64,000 bases of DNA, from NCBI GenBank assembly GCA_013076295.1, contig RQOL01000687.1:1-64000 (forward strand), written 5' to 3'. The position numbers were made by a program, and so were the translations under genes. The notes under the pieces are model-generated. The model saw only the letters and a program-made list of their open reading frames with translations. It was not told the DNA's origin and searched no databases. Positions 54,101-64,000 of the stretch are shown here, in pieces. Origin of the DNA: Sanderia malayensis. Its lineage: Eukaryota; Cnidaria; Scyphozoa; Semaeostomeae; Pelagiidae. Positions within the stretch are counted from its first letter, which is position 1; each line of letters opens with the position of its first letter.

Positions 54101-54834
54101 TCACTGAAAACAAGGAAATGCATGTGTCTTTTACTTAGTTTCAGCTGTAATACCGTGGATTCGTGTGCAATTAGTGTACATTATTGTTAATATCACTGAA
54201 AACAAGCAAATGCATGTGTCTTTTACATAGTTTTAGCTGGGATAACTTGGATTCATGTGCAATTAGTTTAAATGATTGTTATTATCAATGAAAACAAGTA
54301 ATTGCATGTGTATTTCACTTAATTTCAACTGTAATAACATGGATTCATGTGTAAATTGTCTGCATTAATGTTAATTTCACTGAAAACAAGTAAATGCATG
54401 TGTCTTTTACTTAGCTTCAGCTGTAATACAGTGGATTCATGTGCAATTAGTGTACATTATTGTTAATATTACAGAAAACAAGCAAATGCATCTGTCTTTT
54501 ACATAGTTTCAGCTGTAATAACGTGGATTCATGTGAAATTAGTGTGAATGAATGTTAATATCACTGAAAACAAGCAAATGCATGTATCTTTTACTTAGTT
54601 TCAGCTGTAATAACTTGGATTCATGTGCAATTACTGTGATTGATTGTTAATATCAATGAAAACAAGTAAATGCATGTGTATTTCACTTAGTTTCAACTGT
54701 AATAACGTGGATTCATGTGTAATTTGTGTGCATTGAAGTTAATATCACGGAAAACAAGCAAATACATGTGTCTTTTACTTAGTTTCAGCTGTAATAACGT
54801 GGATTCATGTGCAATTACTGTGAATGATTGTTAA
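48181..54834 (-). repeat. Inverted satellite arm, proximal part
   Basis: The same monomers in opposite orientation; landmarks appear as reverse complements, for example CAAGCAAATGCATGTGTC. The first ~1 kb mirrors 46810 back to about 45.8 kb, including rare variants such as GCATATGTC at about 49089 against GACATATGC at about 45893. Farther out the order stays broadly mirrored but with large insertions and losses: the TTAATTTGACTGAATG variant near 50870 matches the reverse complement near 39310. Small indels are frequent to about 52.6 kb. Confidence 0.9.
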
Positions 54835-57800
54835 TATCACTGAAACAAGCAAATGCATTTATCTTTTATTTAGTTTCAGCTATAACAAAGTGAATTCATC
54901 TGCAATTACTTAGAATGAATGTTAATATCACTGAAAACAAGCAAATGCATGTATCTTTTATTTAGTTTCAACTATAATAACGTGGATTCATGCGCAATTG
55001 GTGTGAATGAATGTTAATATCACTGAAATCAAGCAAATGAATGTGTCTTTTACTTAGCTTCAGCTGTAATAACATGGATTCCTGTGCAATTAGTGTGAAT
55101 GAATGTTAATATAACTGAAAGCAAGGAAATGCATGTGTCTTTTACTTAGTTTCAGCTGTAATACCGTGGAGTCATGTGCAATTAGTGTACATTATTGTTA
55201 ATATCACTGAAAACAAGCAAATGCATGTGTCTTTTACATAGTTTTAGCTGGGATAACTTGGATTCATGTGCAATTAGTTTAAATGATTGTTATTATCAAT
55301 GAAAACAAGTAATTGCATGTGTATTTCACTTAATTTCAACTATAATAACATGGATTCATGTGTAAATTGTCTGCATTAATGTTAATTTCACTGAAAACAA
55401 GTAAATGCATGTGTCTTTTACTTAGCATCAGCTGTAATACAGTGGATTCATGTGCAATTAGTGTACATTATTGTTAATATTACAGAAAACAAGCAAATGC
55501 ATCTGTCTTTTACATAGTTTCAGCTGTAATAACGTGGATTCATGTGAAATTAGTGTGAATGAATTTTAATATCACTGAAAACAAGCAAATGCATGTATCT
55601 TTTATTTAGTTTCAACTATAATAACGTGGATTAATGTGCAATTGGTGTGAATGAATGTTAATATCACTGCAAACAAGTAATTATATGTGTCTTTTACTTA
55701 GTTTCAGCTGCAATAACTCGGATTCGTGTGCAATTGATGTGAATGAATTTTAATATCTCTGAAATCAAGCAAATGAATGTGTCTTTTACTTAGCTTCAGC
55801 TGTAATAACATGTATTCATGTGCAATTAGTGTGAATGAATGTTAATATCACTGAAAACAAGGAAATGCATGTTTCTTTTACTTAGTTTCAGCTGTAATAC
55901 CGTGGATTCATGTGCAATTAGTGTACATTATTGTTAATATCACTGAAAACAAGCAAATGCATGTGTCTTTTACATAGTTTTAGCTGGGATAACTTGGATT
56001 CATGTGCAATTAGTTTAAATGATTGTTATTATCAATGAAAACAAGTAATTGCATGTGTATTTCACTTAATTTCAACTATAATAACATGGATTCATGTGTA
56101 AATTGTCTGCATTAATGTTAATTTCACTGAAAACAAGTAAATGCATGTGTCTTTTACTTAGCTTCAGCTGTAATACAGTGGATTCATGTGCAATTAGTGT
56201 ACATTATTGTTAATATTACAGAAAACAAGCAAATGCATCTGTCTTTTACATAGTTTCAGCTGTAATAACGTGGATTCATGTGAAATTAGTGTGAATGAAT
56301 GTTAATATCACTGAAAACAAGCAAATGCATGTATCTTTTATTTAGTTTCAACTATAATAACGTGGATTAATGTGCAATTGGTGTGAATGAATGTTAATAT
56401 CACTGCAAACAAGTAATTATATGTGTCTTTTACTTAGTTTCAGCTGTAATAACTCGGATTCGTGTGCAATTGATGTGAATGAATGTTAATATCTCTGGAA
56501 TCAAGCAAATGAATGTGTCTTTTACTTAGCTTCAGCTGTAATAACATGGATTCATGTGCAATTAGTGTGAATGAATGTTAATATCACTGAAAACAAGGAA
56601 ATGCATGTGTCTTTTACTTAGTTTCAGCTGTAATACCGTGGATTCATGTGCAATTAGTGTACATTATTGTTAATATCACTGAAAACAAGCAAATGCATGT
56701 GTCTTTTACATAGTTTTAGCTGGGATAACTTGGATTTATGTGCAATTAGTTTAAATGATTGTTATTATCAATGAAAACAAGTAATTGCATGTGTATTTCA
56801 CTTATTTTCAACTATAATAACATAGATTCAAGTGTAAATTGTCTGCATTAATGTTAATTTCACTGAAAACAAGTAAATCCATGTGTCTTTTACTTAGCTT
56901 TAGCTGTAATAACGTGGATTCATGTGCAACTAGTGTGAATGAATGTTAATGTCACTGAAACAAGCGAATGCATTTATCTTTTATTTACTTTCAGCTATAA
57001 TAAAGTGAATTCATCTGCAATTACAGAGAATGAATGTTAATATCACTGAAAACAAAGAAATGCATGTGTCTTTTACTTAGTTTCAGCTGTAATACAGTGG
57101 ATTCATGTGGAATTAGTGTACATTATTGTTAATCTTACAGAAAACAAGCAAATGCATCTGTCTTTTACATAGTTTTAGCTGGGATAACGTGGATTAATGT
57201 GCAATTAGTTTAAAAGATTGTTAATATCGCTGAAAACAAGGAAATGCATGTGTCTTTTAGTTAGTTTCAGCTGTAATAACGTGGATTCATGTGTAATTTG
57301 TGTGCATTAAAGTTAATATCACGAAAACAACCAAATGCATCTGTCTTTTACTTTTTTCAGCTGTAATAACGTGGTTTCATGTGCAATTACTGTGAATGAA
57401 TGTTAATATCACTGAAAACAAGTAAATGCATGTGTCTTTTACTTAGTTTCAACTATAATAACGTGGATTAATGTGCAATTGGTGTGAATGAATGTTAATA
57501 TCACTGCAAACAAGTAATTATATGTGTCTTTTACTTAGTTTCAGCTGTAATAACTCGGATTCGTGTGCAATTGATGTGAATGAATGTTAATATCTCTGAA
57601 ATCAAGCAAATGAATGTGTCTTTTACTTAGCTTCAGCTGTAATAACATGGATTCATGTGCAATTAGTGTGAATGAATGTTAATATCACTGAAAACAAGGA
57701 AATGCATGTGTCTTTTACTTAGTTTCAGCTGTAATACCGTGGATTCATGTGCAATTAGTGTACATTATTGTTAATATCACTGAAAACAAGCAAATGCATG

Positions 57801-59150
57801 TGTCTTTTACATAGTTTTAGCTGGGATAACTTGGATTCATGTGCAATTAGTTTAAATGATTGTTATTATCAATGAAAACAAGTAATTGCATGTGTATTTC
57901 ACTTAATTTCAACTATAATACATGGATTCATGTGTAAATTGTCTGCATTAATGTTAATTTCACTGAAAACAGGTAAATGCATGTGTCTTTTACTTAGCTT
58001 CAGCTGTAATACAGTGGATTCATGTGCAATTAGTGTACATTATTGTTAATATTACCGAAAACAAGCAAATGCATCTGTCTTTTACATAGTTTCAGCTGTA
58101 ATAACGTGGATTCATGTGAAATTAGTTTAAATGATTGTTAATATCGCTGAAAACAAGCAAATGCATGTGTCTTTTAGTTAGTTTCAGCTGTAATAACGTG
58201 GATTCATGTGTAATTTGCGTGCATTAAAGTTAATATCACGAAAACAACCAAATGCATCTGTCTTTTACTTTTTTTCAGCTGTAATAACGTGGTTCATGTG
58301 CAATTACTGTGAATGAATGTTAATATCACTGAAAACAAGTAAATGCATGTGTCTTTTACTTAGTTTCAACTATAATAACGTGGATTAATGTGCAATTGGT
58401 GTGAATGAATGTTAATATCACTGCAAACAAGTAATTATATGTGTCTTTTACTTAGTTTCAGCTGTAATAACTCGGATTCGTGTGCAATTGATGTGAATGA
58501 ATGTTAATATCTTTGAAATCAAGCAAATGAATGTGTCTTTTACTTAGCTTCAGCTGTAATAACATGGATTCATGTGCAATTAGTGTGAATGAATGTTAAT
58601 ATCACTGAAAACAAGGAAATGCATGTGTCTTTTACTTAGTTTCAGCTGTAATACCGTGGATTCATGTGCAATTAGTGTACATTATTGTTAATATCACTGA
58701 AAACAAGCAAATGCATGTGTCTTTTACATAGTTTTAGCTGGGATAACTTGGATTCATGTGCAATTAGTTTAAATGATTGTTATTATCAATGAAAACAAGT
58801 AATTGCATGTGTATTTCACTTAATTTCAACTATAATAACATGGATTCATGTGTAAATTGTCTGCATTAATGTTAATTTCACTGAAAACAGGTAAATGCAT
58901 GTGTCTTTTACTTAGCTTCAGCTGTAATACAGTGGATTCATGTGCAATTAGTGTACATTATTGTTAATATTACAGAAAACAAGCAAATGCATCTGTCTTT
59001 TACATAGTTTCAGCTGTAATAACATGGATTCATGTGAAATTAGTGTGAATGAATGTTAATTTCACTGAAAACAAGTAAATGCATCTGTCTTTTAGATAGT
59101 TTTAGCTGTAATAACGTGGATTCATGTGCAACTAGTGTGAATGAATGTTA
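54835..59150 (-). repeat. Super-higher-order repeat, copy 1 (4,316 bp, 47 monomers)
   Basis: Rare variants recur 4,316-4,317 bp later: the TTAGCATCAGC variant at 55435 and 59751, ATAACTGAAAGC at 55111 and 59428, and ATCTCTGGAATC at 56491 and 60807. The reverse-complement marker TATATGTGTC (55682, 56418, 57519, 58436, 59998) gives internal spacings of 8, 12, 10 and 17 monomers. The left boundary is where copies 1 and 2 stop agreeing, near 54835 and 59151. Confidence 0.88.
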
Positions 59151-62100
59151 ATATCACTGAAACAAGCAAATGCATTTATCTTTTATTTAGTTTCAGCTAT
59201 AACAAAGTGAATTCATCTGCAATTACTTAGAATGAATGTTAATATCACTGAAAACAAGCAAATGCATGTATCTTTTATTTAGTTTCAACTATAATAACGT
59301 GGATTCATGCGCAATTGGTGTGAATGAATGTTAATATCACTGAAATCAAGCAAATGAATGTGTCTTTTACTTAGCTTCAGCTGTAATAACATGGATTCCT
59401 GTGCAATTAGTGTGAATGAATGTTAATATAACTGAAAGCAAGGAAATGCATGTGTCTTTTACTTAGTTTCAGCTGTAATACCGTGGAGTCATGTGCAATT
59501 AGTGTACATTATTGTTAATATCACTGAAAACAAGCAAATGCATGTGTCTTTTACATAGTTTTAGCTGGGATAACTTGGATTCATGTGCAATTGTTTAAAT
59601 GATTGTTATTATCAATGAAAACAAGTAATTGCATGTGTATTTCACTTAATTTCAACTATAATAACATGGATTCATGTGTAAATTGTCTGCATTAATGTTA
59701 ATTTCACTGAAAACAAGTAAATGCATGTGTCTTTTACTTAGCATCAGCTGTAATACAGTGGATTCATGTGCAATTAGTGTACATTATTGTTAATATTACA
59801 GAAAACAAGCAAATGCATCTGTCTTTTACATAGTTTCAGCTGTAATAACGTGGATTCATGTGAAATTAGTGTGAATGAATTTTAATATCACTGAAAACAA
59901 GCAAATGCATGTATCTTTTATTTAGTTTCAACTATAATAACGTGGATAAATGTGCAATTGGTGTGAATGAATGTTAATATCACTGCGAACAAGTAATTAT
60001 ATGTGTCTTTTACTTAGTTTCAGCTGCAATAACTCGGATTCGTGTGCAATTGATGTGAATGAATTTTAATATCTCTGAAATCAAGCAAATGAATGTGTCT
60101 TTTACTTAGCTTCAGCTGTAATAACATGTATTCATGTGCAATTAGTGTGAATGAATGTTAATATCACTGAAAACAAGGAAATGCATGTGTCTTTTACTTA
60201 GTTTCAGCTGTAATACCGTGGATTCATGTGCAATTAGTGTACATTATTGTTAATATCACTGAAAACAAGCAAATGCTTGTGTCTTTTACATAGTTTTAGC
60301 TGGGATAACTTGGATTCATGTGCAATTAGTTTAAATGATTGTTATTATCAATGAAAACAAGTAATTGCATGTGTATTTCACTTAATTTCAACTATAATAA
60401 CATGGATTCATGTGTAAATTGTCTGCATTAATGTTAATTTCACTGAAAACAAGTAAATGCACGTGTCTTTTACTTAGCTTCAGCTGTAATACAGTGGATT
60501 CATGTGCAATTAGTGTACATTATTGTTAATATTACAGAAAACAAGCAAATGCATCTGTCTTTTACATAGTTTCAGCTGTAATAACGTGGATTCATGTGAA
60601 ATTAGTGTGAATGAATGTTAATATCACTGAAAACAAGCAAATGCATGTATCTTTTATTTAGTTTCAACTATAATAACGTGGATTAATGTGCAATTGGTGT
60701 GAATGAATGTTAATATCACTGCAAACAAGTAATTATATGTGTCTTTTACTTAGTTTCAGCTGTAATAACTCGGATTCGTGTGCAATTGATGTGAATGAAT
60801 GTTAATATCTCTGGAATCAAGCAAATGAATGTGTCTTTTACTTAGCTTCAGCTGTAATAACATGGATTCATGTGCAATTAGTGTGAATGAATGTTAATAT
60901 CACTGAAAACAAGGAAATGCATGTGTCTTTTACTTAGTTTCAACTGTAATACCGTGGATTCATGTGCAATTAGTGTACATTATTGTTAATATCACTGAAA
61001 ACAAGCAAATGCATGTGTCTTTTACATAGTTTAGCTGGGATAACTTGGATTTATGTGCAATTAGTTTAAATGATTGTTATTATCAATGAAAACAAGTAAT
61101 TGTATGTGTATTTCACTTATTTTCAACTATAATAACATAGATTCATGTGTAAATTGTCTGCATTAATGTTAATTTCACTGAAAACAAGTAAATCCATGTG
61201 TCTTTTACTTAGCTTTAGCTGTAATAACGTGGATTCATGTGCAACTAGTGTGAATGAATGTTAATGTCACTGAAACAAGCGAATGCATTTATCTTTTATT
61301 TACTATCAGCTATAATAAAGTGAATTCATCTGCAATTACAGAGAATGAATGTTAATATCACTGAAAACAAAGAAATGCATGTGTCTTTTACTTAGTTTCA
61401 GCTGTAATACAGTGGATTCATGTGGAATTAGTGTACATTATTGTTAATCTTACAGAAAACAAGCAAATGCATCTGTCTTTTACATAGTTTTAGCCGGGAT
61501 AACGTGGATTAATGTGCAATTAGTTTAAATGATTGTTAATATCGCTGAAAACAAGGAAATGCATGTGTCTTTTAGTTAGTTTCAGCTGTAATAACGTGGA
61601 TTCATGTGTAATTTGTGTGCATTAAAGTTAATATCACGAAAACAACCAAATGCATCTGTCTTTTACTTTTTTTCAGCTGTAATAACGTGGTTTCATGTGC
61701 AATTACTGTGAATGAATGTTAATATCACTGAAAACAAGTAAATGCATGTGTCTTTTACTTAGTTTCAACTATAATAACGTGGATTAATGTGCAATTGGTG
61801 TGAATGAATGTTAATATCACTGCAAACAAGTAATTATATGTGTCTTTTACTTAGTTTCAGCTGTAATAACTCGGATTCGTGTGCAATTGATGTGAATGAA
61901 TGTTAATATCTCTGAAATCAAGCAAATGAATGTGTCTTTTACTTAGCTTCAGCTGTAATAACATGGATTCATGTGCAATTAGTGTGAATGAATGTTAATA
62001 TCACTGAAAACAAGGAAATGCATGTGTCTTTTACTTAGTTTCAGCTGTAATACCGTGGATTCATGTGCAATTAGTGTACATTATTGTTAATATCACTGAA

Positions 62101-63192
62101 AACAAGCAAATGCATGTGTCTTTTACATAGTTTTAGCTGGGATAACTTGGATTCATGTGAAATTAGTTTAAATGATTGTTAATATCGCTGAAAACAAGCA
62201 AATGCATGTGTCTTTTAGTTAGTTTCAGCTGTAATAACGTGGATTCATGTGTAATTTGCGTGCATTAAAGTTAATATCACGAAAACAACCAAATGCATCT
62301 GTCTTTTACTTTTTTTCAGCTGTAATAACGTGGTTTCATGTGCAATTACTGTGAATGAATGTTAATATCACTGAAAACAAGTAAATGCATGTGTCTTTTA
62401 CTTAGTTTCAACTATAATAACGTGGATTAATGTGCAATTGGTGTGAATGAATGTTAATATCACTGCAAACAAGTAATTATATGTGTCTTTTACTTAGTTT
62501 CAGCTGTAATAACTCGGATTCGTGTGCAATTGATGTGAATGAATGTTAATATCTCTGAAATCAAGCAAATGAATGTGTCTTTTACTTAGCTTCAGCTGTA
62601 ATAACATGGACTCATGTGCAATTAGTGTGAATGAATGTTAATATCACTGAAAACAAGGAAATGCATGTGTCTTTTACTTAGTTTCAGCTGTAATACCGTG
62701 GATTCATGTGCAATTAGTGTACATTATTGTTAATATCACTGAAAACAAGCAAATGCATGTGTCTTTTACATAGTTTTAGCTGGGATAACTTGGATTCATG
62801 TGCAATTAGTTTAAATGATTGTTATTATCAATGAAAACAAGTAATTGCATGTGTATTTCACTTAATTTCAACTATAATAACATGGATTCATGTGTAAATT
62901 GTCTGCATTAATGTTAATTTCACTGAAAACAGGTAAATGCATGTGTCTTTTACTTAGCTTCAGCTGTAATACAGTGGATTCATGTGCAATTAGTGTACAT
63001 TATTGTTAATATTACAGAAAACAAGCAAATGCATCTGTCTTTTACATAGTTTCAGCTGTAATAACATGGATTCATGTGAAATTAGTGTGAATGAATGTTA
63101 ATTTCACTGAAAACAAGTAAATGCATCTGTCTTTTAGATAGTTTTAGCTGTAATAACGTGGATTCATGTGCAACTAGTGTGAATGAATGTTA
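59151..63192 (-). repeat. Super-higher-order repeat, copy 2 (4,042 bp, three monomers shorter)
   Basis: Collinear with copy 1, with marker spacings of 8, 12 and 7 monomers where copy 1 has 8, 12 and 10. The missing three monomers correspond to about 57.84-58.11 kb of copy 1 and are absent at about 62.15 kb, where CTTGGATTCATGTG runs straight into AAATTAGTTTAAATG. The next copy is offset by 4,042 bp (TTTAGATAGT at 59091 and 63133). Confidence 0.87.
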
Positions 63193-64000
63193 ATATCACT
63201 GAAACAAGCAAATGCATTTATCTTTTATTTAGTTTCAGCTATAACAAAGTGAATTCATCTGCAATTACTTAGAATGAATGTTAATATCACTGAAAACAAG
63301 CAAATGCATGTATCTTTTATTTAGTTTCAACTATAATAACGTGGATTCATGCGCAATTGGTGTGAATGAATGTTAATATCACTGAAATCAAGCAAATGAA
63401 TGTGTCTTTTACTTAGCTTCAGCTGTAATAACATGGATTCCTGTGCAATTAGTGTGAATGAATGTTAATATAACTGAAAGCAAGGAAATGCATGTGTCTT
63501 TTACTTAGTTTCAGCTGTAATACCGTGGAGTCATGTGCAATTAGTGTACATTATTGTTAATATCACTGAAAACAAGCAAATGCATGTGACTTTTACATAG
63601 TTTTAGCTGGGATAACTTGGATTCATGTGCAATTAGTTTATATGATTGTTATTATCAATGAAAACAAGTAATTGCATGTGTATTTCACTTAATTTCAACT
63701 ATAATAACATGGATTCATGTGTAAATTGTCTGCATTAATGTTAATTTCACTGAAAACAAGTAAATGCATGTGTCTTTTACTTAGCATCAGCTGTAATACA
63801 GTGGATTCATGTGCAATTAGTGTACATTATTGTTAATATTACAGAAAACAAGCAAATGCATCTGTCTTTTACATAGTTTCAGCTGTAATAACGTTGATTC
63901 ATGTGAAATTAGTGTGAATGAATTTTAATATCACTGAAAACAAGCAAATGCATGTATCTTTTATTTAGTTTCAACTATAATAACGTGGATAAATGTGCAA
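63193..64000 (-). repeat. Super-higher-order repeat, copy 3 (cut by the window end)
   Basis: Continues in register with copies 1 and 2: ATAACTGAAAGC at 63470 and the TTAGCATCAGC variant at 63784. The array is still running at 64000, so its far edge is not seen. Confidence 0.87.

Noticed and set aside
9757..64000. CRISPR-like regular array
   Set aside because: Units are contiguous 92-bp monomers with no unique spacers, no cas genes, and a eukaryotic transposon context.
9757..64000. Calling the array a centromere or telomere
   Set aside because: Higher-order structure is suggestive of a centromeric satellite, but no chromatin or cytological evidence can be read from the sequence, and no telomeric repeat is present.

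Overview
The window is eukaryotic, almost certainly from an AT-rich metazoan. It holds a decayed BEL/Pao retrotransposon, a class confined to animals. That element carries a Tc1/mariner-like element, an LTR-like insertion and a hAT-like element, and the other ~54 kb is one satellite family. The Cys/His arrangement of the gag end recalls Pao elements of cnidarians and other marine invertebrates, but the sequence alone does not fix the taxon. I found no host gene, no RNA gene and no prokaryotic feature that I can support.

Layout. 1-611 is unique AT-rich flank without a recognisable gene. 612-887 is exactly three 92-bp satellite monomers. 888-9756 is the BEL/Pao element on the minus strand: 3' LTR (888-1340), integrase (1362-3229), RNase H (5031-5722), the YVDD half of the reverse transcriptase (5726-5896), the first RT half (6973-7700), a frameshifted protease region (about 7700-8410) and a frameshifted gag (about 8380-9756). 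There is no 5' LTR; the satellite resumes directly inside gag. Three later insertions interrupt pol: a 1,074-bp long-inverted-repeat element with Tc1/mariner-like ends in a TA site (5899-6972), a likely solo LTR (3230-5030), and a hAT-like non-autonomous element inside that LTR (3893-5022).

9757-64000 is tandem satellite with a 92-bp monomer. It is in one orientation up to 48080 (about 415 monomers), then comes a 100-N gap (48081-48180), then the opposite orientation to the end (about 170 monomers). Monomers fall into recognisable variant types. In the core they form higher-order repeats, the clearest being an 8-monomer unit of about 735 bp. On the right arm these are embedded in a still larger unit of about 4.3 kb (47 monomers) that recurs as a 4.0-kb copy lacking three monomers. 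The first ~1 kb right of the gap mirrors 45.8-46.8 kb, so the gap sits at an inverted junction that is either a real palindrome of the array or an assembly product. Base-level indels are concentrated beside the gap.

No genes work together here. The biology on view is satellite evolution by unequal exchange in monomer register, and serial transposon nesting at the array edge. The coding remnants are dead, although the integrase frame is still open with its catalytic triad.
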